Of a stretch of 64,000 nt of DNA, positions 17,228-25,931 are shown in pieces; the stretch's first letter is position 1; each line of letters opens with the position of its first letter. Origin of the DNA: Paenibacillus antarcticus (GTDB lineage: Bacteria > Bacillota > Bacilli > Paenibacillales > Paenibacillaceae); NCBI RefSeq assembly GCF_001637225.1, contig NZ_LVJI01000016.1, positions 62,001 to 126,000 on the forward strand, in the 5' to 3' direction. Under the pieces are notes generated by a model, which was given only the letters and a program-made list of their open reading frames with translations, had not been told where the DNA came from and made no database searches. The position numbers and the translations under genes are program-made.

Positions 17228-17545
17228 ATGGCCTTTAAAATACCGAGAGAAATCACGCCCGAGGCGCTCGCTGCACGTCTGAATAACGGCGAGTCCCTTA
17301 TGATTATAGACGTAAGAGAACCACAAGAATGGATGGAAGGACATATTGCGGGTGCTACACATATTCAACTTGGACAACTGTTAGAAAGAAAACATGAGTT
17401 AGATCCAGCACAGGAAATGTTCATGGTCTGTAGAAGTGGAGGCCGGAGTGGCTTAGCATGTGAGATGTTAAGTGAGAGAGGTTTTAATGTCGTTAATATG
17501 ACGGGCGGTCTTTTGGATTGGACAGGTGAACTAGTAGGAGTATGA
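17228..17545 (+). CDS. Single-domain rhodanese (sulfurtransferase)
   Basis: This 105-residue protein is a complete rhodanese fold: IIDVREPQEWMEGHIAGA near the N-terminus and the active-site loop VCRSGGRSG with Cys68 as persulfide carrier, ending GGLLDWTGEL. It is cytoplasmic. RBS AAAGGAG precedes the start, and its stop overlaps the next gene by four bases, so the two rhodaneses are translationally coupled. It probably shuttles sulfane sulfur from sulfide oxidation to low-molecular-weight thiols or proteins. Confidence 0.93.
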   Translation: MAFKIPREITPEALAARLNNGESLMIIDVREPQEWMEGHIAGATHIQLGQLLERKHELDPAQEMFMVCRSGGRSGLACEMLSERGFNVVNMTGGLLDWTGELVGV

Positions 17546-17913
17546 TTTACCCCGTCATCCTTGTCGTTGTTATGTGGTATGTATTTAACCGATTTGGAAC
17601 GAGTAAGAAGGTAAGAAGTCTAAAGGATGCGGATTTCCGCAACGAGATGAAGAATAGTCCAACACCGATGTTGATCGATGTACGTGAACCCCATGAATTT
17701 CAAGGTGGGTATATTCCAGGGGCTAAGAATATTCCTCTCTCTCAGTTCGGCCAACGTCTTTCGGAAATTCCAAAGGACCGCCATTTACTCCTCTATTGCA
17801 GAAGTGGTATAAGAAGTGGTAAAGCCGGAGGTATTCTTATGAAAAAAGGGTATACCCAACTAACGCATTTACAAGGTGGCATCGGCACTTGGAAAGGGAA
17901 GATTTCGAAGTAA
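17542..17913 (+). CDS. Membrane-anchored rhodanese
   Basis: This 123-residue protein begins with one hydrophobic segment (YPVILVVVMWYVF, residues 3-15), then a rhodanese domain with LIDVREPHEFQGGYIPGA and the active-site loop YCRSGIRSG (Cys86). The N-terminal segment would tether it to the inner face of the membrane beside the TauE permease. The start overlaps the stop of the preceding rhodanese gene (ATGA), and a strong terminator follows. It likely works in the same sulfane-sulfur path. Confidence 0.92.
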   Translation: MIYPVILVVVMWYVFNRFGTSKKVRSLKDADFRNEMKNSPTPMLIDVREPHEFQGGYIPGAKNIPLSQFGQRLSEIPKDRHLLLYCRSGIRSGKAGGILMKKGYTQLTHLQGGIGTWKGKISK

Positions 17914-17924
17914 TATAACACTAT

Positions 17925-17960
17925 AAAAAGAACCCGAATCTGATATTTAGGGTTCTTTTT
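17925..17960 (+). terminator. Intrinsic terminator of the sulfur operon
   Basis: AAAAAGAACCC and GGGTTCTTTTT form an 11-base stem with a T run in the right arm. Confidence 0.85.
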
Positions 17961-18136
17961 GCGTATGATGTTACCACTGTGAAACCATCGGTTTTTAGAT
18001 AAAAAGTGATATAATCTAATCAAGGTATGTATTCGTGAATTTGAACCTCGATGACGTCGAAGGATGTATTTATAGCGTGTGAAGAGAAGTGCATTTTTTT
18101 ATGCAAAAGACTAGGGAAGGAGGGGGAATTATTTCA

Positions 18137-20905
18137 ATGATTGATAATGGGGAAGATGGAATTATTGTTGATGCTCAGATGTGTGAAGCATATCAAGCGG
18201 CTGAGCTTGTACTGGAAGGATATTCAGAAGTGAACAATGGTGTAGGCCAAGCCTACGCTATTCCTGTGTTGACGGTAGGAGCTCATCGCCTCAAGGCAGC
18301 TGAAGTCTCGCGGAGTATTAAGCCAGATGGGTCCCTTGTGCCTGTTCTTGATGGTTATATTTCGGTGGATACCCTAAGGCAAGCTGGGGTAGGTCCAATG
18401 GGCAGAACCATTCATGGGGCCGTATTGGACAGACCTTATCAACTCCTTCCGGTGGAGATTATTGCTCGTGGAAGTGAGAGGATGCAAGGTGCGTGGAATC
18501 GAGTTATCTTTCCTGATCTAGTGTGGCCCCACGGAGGAACATACCCAGTCTACGAACATTTGAAGTTTCTGGCGCAGTGGGGCTTGAATGGGGGTGCTCG
18601 GGGTGGAGCATTCAAACATGCAGACCAAATACGGATGTATATGAATGATACAATACATCGTTATCCGGACACGAAGATCCTTGTGGTAGGAAAAAAGATA
18701 TTATTGGACAAGCTGAGGGAGAGTTGGATTGAGCTGGATGCGATGTGGCTTACTGCTGGTGGGAAAGAGCAGATGTTTCAAGAGATTCTCCCCAGTGGGA
18801 TTATGATTGCGACACCTAATGTAGCGAAGCAACAACAAGTACAGACAATGTCTTTTGATATCATAATTATGCTTGAACCCGATGACTTAACGAAAAGTAG
18901 TACGACTCAAATATATAAGCAATTGAAGAAGATGAAGTCGCGTCTGAAGCTCGCAATCTATGCAGAAGAAGATTATATTTCACAATCTTATGTATCGACT
19001 ACTCATATGAATTTGTTGAAGATCAATGAATATACGGTTTCTCAATACGTGATCTATAATCCTAAGAACCCGAGAAAAGAATTGCCAAGACCCTATCGGA
19101 GGATGGTACGGCCATCCATAATTACGCAATCCGCCTCGCTTCATATGACGGAGATGGAACTTGAAGGAGAGCGTGGTGAGAAGGGGACACCTATTCCCCG
19201 TAGAGAAGATAGGGGACAATCTATTCCATCAGGGTTAACGCCATGGCCAGTACCTGAACGACACGCCTCTGTTCATATGGAACAAGCGCAAAATACGCCG
19301 ATCTTGTCTGAGGTAGTAGGCATTCCGGCATCGGTATCTGGGAGCGAACCGAAATCGCCGTTCGATCTTAAACTGCATTCTGAAATCGATTCTCTATTTC
19401 CACTACAGCCGAGATCAGCTAGGGGGCTTGATTCTTCTACTACCTTATTTCCTACCAGGGGAATTGTGGGAGACGCAAGTGAACATCGGTTTACCAAAAG
19501 AGCTAGATTGTTAGAGAATACAACGGAGTCATCTGCTGAGTTTGTACCTTTTATGAACTACTGGCCTACCTATGATAGCATGACAGCTTCGCAAACCAGA
19601 TGGTATTTCTACTGGAGAGGTGAAGTGAGAGGGCAGCGTTATCCGGATACAGATCTTTCTTATCTGTTTCTATATGTGTATGAATTGATCAACGGGATCG
19701 GATGGAAGGAACCGCTGCAAGGTTATCACATGATGGTCGATGTGTGGATGGCTTATCGCGAACGTCATAGGAAACTGACGTCGCACTTATTAGAATGGAT
19801 GACCGACTTCGCTTTGGTACATCAGCTTCCAATTTCTCTTCATGATGCATTCAGATATGCTCCACATGAACTTTCCGGTGATTTGTTAGAGATGGAATTG
19901 AAGTATAGTTTCGAGACAGAACCGCTCGATATTCCCTTATCTCTGTTGCTACGATTGTCCGATGTTGATGTATCCAAGAGCAAGTTCTATACCGAGGGCG
20001 GGGAACAATCCATGAAGGAATATGTCCCTAAGGTATTTGCGCTAGTGGATGCTTATTTAGCGAAACAACAAGGGTTGCGACTCATTGAGATGTTCTATCC
20101 GGGACCGATGCCGGAAAAGGAAAGACCTCTGTTTCAAAGTGCGATGTACGATGAATCTCAACATGGTCGATCGGTTGTGATACAGGTATCCAGGATTAGT
20201 GAACATGTACCTCTAAGGGAGTTCGCGACACAATTGATTCGTCTAACGGAGAATAAGCTTCGAGAGAAATTGAATTTCAAGGGAAGACTCCGTGGCATTG
20301 AATTAGAATCTGAGATTGAGACACTTGTGTCTCGTTACATGGATCGAATGTTCATGACAACGCCCGTGCAAGAGCGAACCGGACCGGCTGTTGTTATCGA
20401 TGAAAGGAAACTTGCTCAGCTTCAGCAAGATTCGGAATTCGTTCGTGATATTCTTACTGTGAATCTAGAAGAAGTGGAAGATGCTGAGTTTGTTGTGAAT
20501 CACGAAGATGAAGGCTCACAAGGGGCTGATGATGGGGATGAAGATACAGCCTTATGTCCAAATTTGTCGCAGCATAACTTACAAGGGATTGAAGAAGCTG
20601 AAGTTGACGGTCAGCCTCCTGAATCCTACATAACATGGGATGTCACCGGACTGCCAGAAGAGTGGGTGGAATTCGCGGACGCACTCAGTGCAATTCAACT
20701 CGAAGCTATATATGTACTGAAAGAGGGACACGATCTGTCAGGACTACAGAATATTGCCGATGAAGCGGGAACAATGCCAGAACTGTTACTAGATGATATT
20801 AACCAAATCGCTATGGATACCCTAGGTGATTTAATGATAGATGGTGAAGAATTGACGGAAGAATATGTGCCAATGTTGGCTCAATTAAAGAAGATAATTT
20901 CATGA
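18137..20905 (+). CDS. TerB-N/TerB-C domain protein with degenerate helicase-like N-terminus
   Basis: From the ATG at 18137 (AAGGAGGGGG at 18117-18126) the product has 922 residues; an earlier in-frame ATG at 18089 lacks an RBS. Residues 1-330 align by eye with the first RecA lobe of SNF2-type helicases: GLNGGARGGAFKHADQI stands where a Walker A should be, ILVVGKKILLDKL is like motif Ia, and FDIIIMLEPDD is where DEAx should be. The key Lys and the DEAx acid pair are not conserved, so this lobe is probably inactive. About 140 polar linker residues follow. A TerB-N domain spans about 465-660 (NYWPTYDSMTASQTRWYFYW, YVYELINGIGW), and a TerB-C domain spans about 834-922 (LLLDDINQIAMDTLGDLMID). It is the first gene of an operon with a BrxD-like ATPase and a helicase. 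Confidence 0.8.
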   Translation: MIDNGEDGIIVDAQMCEAYQAAELVLEGYSEVNNGVGQAYAIPVLTVGAHRLKAAEVSRSIKPDGSLVPVLDGYISVDTLRQAGVGPMGRTIHGAVLDRPYQLLPVEIIARGSERMQGAWNRVIFPDLVWPHGGTYPVYEHLKFLAQWGLNGGARGGAFKHADQIRMYMNDTIHRYPDTKILVVGKKILLDKLRESWIELDAMWLTAGGKEQMFQEILPSGIMIATPNVAKQQQVQTMSFDIIIMLEPDDLTKSSTTQIYKQLKKMKSRLKLAIYAEEDYISQSYVSTTHMNLLKINEYTVSQYVIYNPKNPRKELPRPYRRMVRPSIITQSASLHMTEMELEGERGEKGTPIPRREDRGQSIPSGLTPWPVPERHASVHMEQAQNTPILSEVVGIPASVSGSEPKSPFDLKLHSEIDSLFPLQPRSARGLDSSTTLFPTRGIVGDASEHRFTKRARLLENTTESSAEFVPFMNYWPTYDSMTASQTRWYFYWRGEVRGQRYPDTDLSYLFLYVYELINGIGWKEPLQGYHMMVDVWMAYRERHRKLTSHLLEWMTDFALVHQLPISLHDAFRYAPHELSGDLLEMELKYSFETEPLDIPLSLLLRLSDVDVSKSKFYTEGGEQSMKEYVPKVFALVDAYLAKQQGLRLIEMFYPGPMPEKERPLFQSAMYDESQHGRSVVIQVSRISEHVPLREFATQLIRLTENKLREKLNFKGRLRGIELESEIETLVSRYMDRMFMTTPVQERTGPAVVIDERKLAQLQQDSEFVRDILTVNLEEVEDAEFVVNHEDEGSQGADDGDEDTALCPNLSQHNLQGIEEAEVDGQPPESYITWDVTGLPEEWVEFADALSAIQLEAIYVLKEGHDLSGLQNIADEAGTMPELLLDDINQIAMDTLGDLMIDGEELTEEYVPMLAQLKKIIS

Positions 20906-20926
20906 GAAGAGTAAGAGGTGATAACC

Positions 20927-22246
20927 ATGAGTGAATTGAAAATTCCCAAAAGAATGACGACAGCCCTTGTGAATTCTTTAACCGCAGGCGTGGTGCCCAG
21001 AATTGGGTTGGAGCATATCGCAGTAGGACGTAAGTTTGAAATTGAAGCTATTCTTCGGGATATGGATAACGTCTCTGAGGGCGGCGCAACATTCAAGCTG
21101 ATTACAGGACGATATGGTAGTGGCAAAAGCTTTCTGTTACAAATGATACGCAATTATGCGATGGATCGAGAATTTGTAGTGGCAGATGCTGATCTGTCGC
21201 CAGAACGACGATTAGTTGGAACCAAGGGGCAAGGATTAGCGACGTACCGTGAGCTGATGACGCACCTCTCTACACGTACGCGTCCAGATGGAGGAGCACT
21301 CGAAGTTATTTTACAGAAGTGGATTGCCTCTATTCAGCAAGCTGCTATGAAGGAGCTAGGTCTTCGACCAAATGATCTTGCTTTGAATCAGGAAGTGGAG
21401 CTTCGAATATTTGCCATTACATCAGAAATGCAGAACATGGTACATGGGTTCGAATTCGCTAAGGTACTCGCAGCCTATTGGAACAGTTATAAGTTAGCAG
21501 ACGATGAGGGAAAACAAGCTGCACTTCGTTGGTTACGTGGTGAATATGCGACCAAGACCGAGGCGCGTAAATCGATAGATGTTGGCGTAATTATCGATGA
21601 TAGCAACTGGTACGACTATATGAAGTTATGGTCGGAATTCGTAGCTCGAATTGGATATAAGGGATTGCTCCTGTTCATTGATGAAGGGGTTAATCTATAT
21701 AAAATAACCAATAGCATCTCTCGTCAAAGTAACTATGAGAAGTTACTCATGATGTTCAATGACACCATGCAAGGTAAAGCAGAACATCTTGGCATATTCT
21801 TGGGTGGTACGCCTCAGTTTGTAGAAGATCCAAGACGAGGATTGTTTAGCTACGAAGCGCTTAGATCTCGATTGGTTGAGGGACGTTATGGTGCAGAGGG
21901 CTTGAAGAATTACACAGGACCGATGCTTCGCTTGAACATGTTATCTCATGAAGAGATCTTAATTCTATTACAGAAGCTTAGTCAGATTCATGCAATGCAC
22001 TATAGTTATGAGTCATCTTTAACCGATGCACAACTTGTACAATTTATGGAACTTGCAGTGGGTCGATTGGGGGCAGATGAACTTCTTACGACACGTGAAA
22101 TTGTGAGAGATTTCATGGATTTACTCAATACACTTCATCAGAATCCAGAGAAGACATTCGGTGACCTTCTCGGGGAGCATCATGTAGCACCAGCTGCGGC
22201 TGATCCGGATGATGTGGATGACTTCCTTGCGGAGTTCGAGCTATGA
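20927..22246 (+). CDS. BrxD-like ATP-binding protein (DUF2791 family)
   Basis: This 439-residue P-loop ATPase resembles BrxD of BREX-type systems. Walker A is GRYGSGKSF (Lys67), Walker B is LLLFIDEG (Asp252, Glu253), and the family segment LGGTPQFVEDPRRGLFSY follows. The start is ATG 20927, preceded by AGAGGTG; an in-frame GTG at 20918 overlaps that RBS. It lies 21 bases after the TerB-domain gene and overlaps the helicase gene by four bases, so the three proteins are probably made together and form a complex. In BREX, BrxD-like proteins act beside helicases in phage restriction; the role here is inferred. Confidence 0.88.
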   Translation: MSELKIPKRMTTALVNSLTAGVVPRIGLEHIAVGRKFEIEAILRDMDNVSEGGATFKLITGRYGSGKSFLLQMIRNYAMDREFVVADADLSPERRLVGTKGQGLATYRELMTHLSTRTRPDGGALEVILQKWIASIQQAAMKELGLRPNDLALNQEVELRIFAITSEMQNMVHGFEFAKVLAAYWNSYKLADDEGKQAALRWLRGEYATKTEARKSIDVGVIIDDSNWYDYMKLWSEFVARIGYKGLLLFIDEGVNLYKITNSISRQSNYEKLLMMFNDTMQGKAEHLGIFLGGTPQFVEDPRRGLFSYEALRSRLVEGRYGAEGLKNYTGPMLRLNMLSHEEILILLQKLSQIHAMHYSYESSLTDAQLVQFMELAVGRLGADELLTTREIVRDFMDLLNTLHQNPEKTFGDLLGEHHVAPAAADPDDVDDFLAEFEL

Positions 22247-24471
22247 GTAGCAATCCTTTCTATCGATTAGCTCCGTTCATTCAAGAATTTATATATCGCA
22301 AAAGATGGGATGAATTACGTGAAGCACAAGTAGAAGCTTGTCGTGTATTATTTGATACGGACAATCACTTACTTATTGCTTCGGGGACAGCTTCTGGCAA
22401 GACGGAAGCTGTCTTCTTTCCAGCATTGACGGAGTTACATGTTAGGCCGTCTACATCGGTGGGTATCCTGTATATTAGTCCACTGAAGGCGTTAATTAAT
22501 GATCAATTTGAACGATTGAATGAACTGCTGAGAGAAGGCGGAATACCGGTATGGCATTGGCATGGCGATGTTCCTCAAGCTGAGAAAACGAAGCTTATGA
22601 AGAAACCTTCAGGTGTGCTACAAATTACGCCTGAATCTCTTGAAGGTCTCCTTATGAATAGACCGAATGCGATTCCAGCGTTATTTCATGATCTCAGGTA
22701 CATTATCATTGATGAAGTGCATGCTTTCATGGGATCTGACCGAGGTATTCAAGTGTTATGTCAGCTCTCTAGAATTGAACGAATGGCCTACTGTAAGCCG
22801 CGTAGAATTGGTCTATCGGCCACGCTTAGTGACTATGATTCCGCAACCGAGTGGATTAGTGCAGGCACAGACAAAAAGACGGAGATTGTGTCTCCACAGG
22901 GTGGACGCAAGCTGAAGTTGAGTGTAGAGCATTTCTCATTTCCTGATGCACGTAATGAAGAAGAGGCAAAGATGTTGGAACATGCGAAGCAAGCGTATCA
23001 CGACTACATATACGATCATACACATCATAAGAAAGCCCTAGTGTTCACTAATAGTCGTTCAGATGCGGAATTAATGACATTGGAGCTTCGACGCATCGCG
23101 CATAAGCGACACGAACCAGATGTATTCTATGTCCATCATGGAAGTATTTCCGCGATGTTACGTGAAGAAGCAGAAGCGGCACTCCGTACGGGATACGGAC
23201 CAGCCGTTGCAGCAGCAACCTTGACGCTCGAGCTAGGAATCGATCTGGGTGAACTGGAAAGAGTGGTTCAACTTGGAGCACCTTACAGCAGTTCGAGCTT
23301 TGTCCAAAGACTAGGACGATCAGGACGTCGTGGTAATGCAGCATCGGAAATGTTATTCGTATGCCCTGAAGAAGAGGATGAAGAAGCAGAGTTGCCCGCA
23401 CGGATGCCATGGATGTTACTGCGAGCGATTGCTGTTATCGAGTTATACGTTCGAGAGAAATGGGTTGAACCCCTACATGTTCGTCAAATGCCAATGGGAC
23501 TGCTGTATCATCAGACGATGAGTACGCTTAAGAGCCTTGGTGAGGCAGCACCTGCAGATCTAGCAAGAGCGGTGCTCACGTTACCTTCTTTTAGAGAGAT
23601 TCAGCCAGATGATTACAAGGTATTTCTAAATTATTTACTTCAGACGGACCACATTCAACGTACAGAAGTAGGTACCTTCATTATTGGATTGATGGGGGAG
23701 CGAATCGTGAATAACTTCCGCTTCTATGCCGTATTTAAAGATGATGACGAACATGTTGTATATAACGGAACGGAGGAGATTGGTTCCATTACAACGGTTC
23801 CGCCTCCTGGATATTGTTTCACATTGGCAGGTAAGCTATGGAAGGTTGAAGAGGTAGATACGAAACATCAGGCTGTCTATGTGAAATCTTCTCGCGGTAA
23901 GGTGGACACGCTCTGGTTGGGAGCGGGAGGAGATGTACATACCCGTGTTGTGCAGAAGATGCGTGAGATATTGGCGGACGATGGTATCTACTCCTACTTA
24001 GCACCCAATGCCGTGAATCGTCTCGAACGTGCTCGCCGCCTTGTGCGAGAAAGCGGGATGTTACGTAGTTCTGTCATGCCTGCTGGCGGCGATTCTTTCT
24101 TCATTATGCCTTGGGTAGGAAGCAAGCAGTTCCGAACCTTGGAACGATTAATTAAGAATAACCTAAAGGATAAGTTGGGCCTACGCTCCGTTGTCCCTAT
24201 GGAGCCTTATTACATGGTCGTATCGGGAAAGGCCAATGCGCAGACTCTCCTTGACCATATTCTAGCGGAAACCTCTAACTGCGAGGATCCGATCACCCTT
24301 TTATCAACTGATGAAGCGCCGTATCTAGGGAAGTACGATGAGTTCATCCCGCCTGAATTGGTTCGAAGAGCTTTTGCAGTAGATGGTCTTGATGTTAAAG
24401 GACTGGCTAAGGAATTAGGGAAACATGAATACAGATCAGCATTAAATAATAACCCCATAAACGAGATCTAA
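22243..24471 (+). CDS. DEVH-box superfamily 2 helicase, Lhr/BrxHI-like
   Basis: The 742-residue helicase has Walker A SGTASGKTEA (Lys53), motif Ia ISPLKALINDQ, motif Ib ITPESLE, motif II DEVH (157-160), motif III SATLS, and motif VI RLGRSGRRG in the second RecA lobe. The C-terminal half (about 400-742) is the winged-helix and beta-rich region found in Lhr-type helicases. It starts inside the ATPase gene (ATGAG overlap) and ends the operon. Unlike the TerB protein's lobe, all ATPase motifs look intact, so this is the likely motor. Candidate roles are translocation on foreign DNA or repair; the neighbours favour defence or DNA processing. Confidence 0.9.
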   Translation: MSSNPFYRLAPFIQEFIYRKRWDELREAQVEACRVLFDTDNHLLIASGTASGKTEAVFFPALTELHVRPSTSVGILYISPLKALINDQFERLNELLREGGIPVWHWHGDVPQAEKTKLMKKPSGVLQITPESLEGLLMNRPNAIPALFHDLRYIIIDEVHAFMGSDRGIQVLCQLSRIERMAYCKPRRIGLSATLSDYDSATEWISAGTDKKTEIVSPQGGRKLKLSVEHFSFPDARNEEEAKMLEHAKQAYHDYIYDHTHHKKALVFTNSRSDAELMTLELRRIAHKRHEPDVFYVHHGSISAMLREEAEAALRTGYGPAVAAATLTLELGIDLGELERVVQLGAPYSSSSFVQRLGRSGRRGNAASEMLFVCPEEEDEEAELPARMPWMLLRAIAVIELYVREKWVEPLHVRQMPMGLLYHQTMSTLKSLGEAAPADLARAVLTLPSFREIQPDDYKVFLNYLLQTDHIQRTEVGTFIIGLMGERIVNNFRFYAVFKDDDEHVVYNGTEEIGSITTVPPPGYCFTLAGKLWKVEEVDTKHQAVYVKSSRGKVDTLWLGAGGDVHTRVVQKMREILADDGIYSYLAPNAVNRLERARRLVRESGMLRSSVMPAGGDSFFIMPWVGSKQFRTLERLIKNNLKDKLGLRSVVPMEPYYMVVSGKANAQTLLDHILAETSNCEDPITLLSTDEAPYLGKYDEFIPPELVRRAFAVDGLDVKGLAKELGKHEYRSALNNNPINEI

Positions 24472-24731
24472 TGTGATCCCCTTTAAGAGACCCTCATAAA
24501 TACCTCATGTTATCGTGGAGTAATGAGTGATTTTGGAGGGGTTATTTCTATGAGGAAAAAGTACATATACTTTTTCATAAATACAAGAAAGTTCAAAATG
24601 GTATCGGTGCAAGCATTTGTTGAGGAGATCTGAGTGGATACCCGGCATCCTAGTATGTTTGTATAAAATAAATGGGACAGATTTGATTTTGTCCATTGAT
24701 TTAGTATGCCGATATCCGTACTCTACTTATA
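24472..24731. other. Gap between the helicase gene and the Fur-controlled lipoprotein gene
   Basis: The stretch is AT-rich. It holds no convincing terminator for the preceding operon, one possible 27-codon ORF (24550-24633) and the Fur-controlled promoter region at its end. Confidence 0.5.
24550..24633 (+). CDS. Possible small peptide, 27 residues
   Basis: GGAGGGG at 24535-24541 stands 8 bases before an ATG that opens a 27-codon frame (start MRKKYIYFFINTRKFKMV, end FVEEI). The peptide is basic and aromatic in its first half. The strong RBS is the only support; no family is recognised. It could be a small expressed peptide or the remnant of a longer gene. Confidence 0.3.
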   Translation: MRKKYIYFFINTRKFKMVSVQAFVEEI

Positions 24732-24750
24732 GAGAATGATTATCATTATC
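24732..24750 (+). promoter_or_regulatory. Fur box upstream of the siderophore-binding lipoprotein
   Basis: GAGAATGATTATCATTATC matches the 19-base Fur consensus GATAATGATAATCATTATC at 17 positions. It is 41 bases before the start codon, predicting repression by Fur when iron is sufficient. Confidence 0.85.
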
Positions 24751-24790
24751 TATAACTATAAAACAAATAGAATAGTGGGGTAGAGAGATT

Positions 24791-25801
24791 ATGAAGAAAG
24801 CAAGATATATGGTTGTAGTAATAGCACTAATTTCCCTAATGGGGGTTATGTTACTTGGATGCACTGGTGCTAGCAAGGATGACAATATAGCCAGTGAACC
24901 CTTGAATGGAAATAGTGCGGACATCAAAACGGATGCAGCGAAGGAGAGTTCAGATGTCTCAGAGAATGAAGTATCACGTTCGTACACTGACTATAGGGGG
25001 CATGTGGTGGATATCCCGACAGCACCACAGCGTGTCATATTTGCGGGTGAAACAACAGGTGATCTACTGGAGATAGGCATTCAGCCGATTGGCGCGCTCG
25101 GAGTCTCCGTTAAAGATACATTATATGAGAATGAGCTTACCCAAGTCGAGGATGTGGGGTTTCCCATTAATCTTGAGAAGGTTATTTCTCTAAATCCCGA
25201 TCTGATTCTGGTTGCAGACACTGATGAGAAAGGCTATGAAAGTCTTTCAAAAATAGCCCCAACGATTATGTTTGATACATTTGCTTCGCTTGATGAACGA
25301 ATGATCGAGTTGGGTGACATCTTTAGTAAACAGCAGGAGGCAACAGACTGGCTTAATATCTACAATGCAAAGGCAGAGGAAATCTGGAAGCAACTTTACG
25401 ACAAGGTACTTAAGCCAGGAGAGACGGCATCTGTATTTACGTATTATCCTGGGGATCGGCTGTTCATTATGGCTCAAGCTGGCCTTCCACAGTTATTGTA
25501 TGGCAAGGGTGGTATGAAACCGACGGATCCGATTCAAGAGGTTCTAGATGAAGGGGAAGGATTTAGACAAATCTCAGCAGAAGAGATTGGTAAATTTGCA
25601 GGAGACTATATTTTTATTCTCAATCCTATAGACCAAGAAGCAAAGAAATCAACAGAAGAAATGCTGGCAAGTCCGATTTGGAAGGGTCTTCCTGCAGTAA
25701 AGAACGGACATGTTTACCGTTTGGATATTAATAAAGCTAGTTCGGACGCCTTTACCCGTGATTATATGCTGAATGAGCTATCGAAATTACTGGGTAACTA
25801 A
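24791..25801 (+). CDS. Iron-siderophore ABC transporter substrate-binding lipoprotein
   Basis: This 336-residue protein has a lipoprotein signal (hydrophobic stretch then LLGC, Cys at about residue 24), a polar linker, and a class III periplasmic-binding fold of the FeuA/FhuD type (starting VVDIPTAPQRVIF, then LNPDLILVADTDEKGYESL). It would bind a ferric siderophore at the cell surface. A Fur box lies upstream. No permease or ATPase gene follows, so it must use a transporter encoded elsewhere. It is clearly paralogous to the C-terminal domain of the AraC-type regulator encoded next: both share PDLI-LA, IAPT--FD-FA-L-ERM, PGE-ASVF and LP--LY-K-G. Confidence 0.92.
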   Translation: MKKARYMVVVIALISLMGVMLLGCTGASKDDNIASEPLNGNSADIKTDAAKESSDVSENEVSRSYTDYRGHVVDIPTAPQRVIFAGETTGDLLEIGIQPIGALGVSVKDTLYENELTQVEDVGFPINLEKVISLNPDLILVADTDEKGYESLSKIAPTIMFDTFASLDERMIELGDIFSKQQEATDWLNIYNAKAEEIWKQLYDKVLKPGETASVFTYYPGDRLFIMAQAGLPQLLYGKGGMKPTDPIQEVLDEGEGFRQISAEEIGKFAGDYIFILNPIDQEAKKSTEEMLASPIWKGLPAVKNGHVYRLDINKASSDAFTRDYMLNELSKLLGN

Positions 25802-25848
25802 GAGAACAAGGGCTGAGATAAATAGATAAAGATAGCGTTCACTCTTAA

Positions 25849-25889
25849 GTAAGCTATTCAATCTTACGGTTGAAAAGCTTACCTTTTTT
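25849..25889 (+). terminator. Intrinsic terminator after the siderophore-binding gene
   Basis: GTAAGCT-TTCAA arms with one internal mismatch enclose an 8-base loop, followed by CTTTTTTC. The right arm also contains the TTGAAA -35 element of the next gene. Confidence 0.75.
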
Positions 25890-25914
25890 CTATACAATGA
25901 GAACTATTCTCATT
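25870..25914 (+). promoter_or_regulatory. Promoter and Fur box of the AraC-type iron regulator gene
   Basis: TTGAAA (25870-25875) and TACAAT (25893-25898) are 17 bases apart. The palindrome AATGAGAACTATTCTCATT (25896-25914) overlaps the -10 and matches the 7-1-7 Fur motif at 12 of 14 arm positions. Confidence 0.75.
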
Positions 25915-25931
25915 TAAAGGAGCCGTTCAAT

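Noticed and set aside
18137..24471. A full BREX, DISARM or Dnd system
   Set aside because: No methyltransferase, PglZ phosphatase, BrxC or sulfur-modification genes are present; only the ATPase and helicase types are shared.
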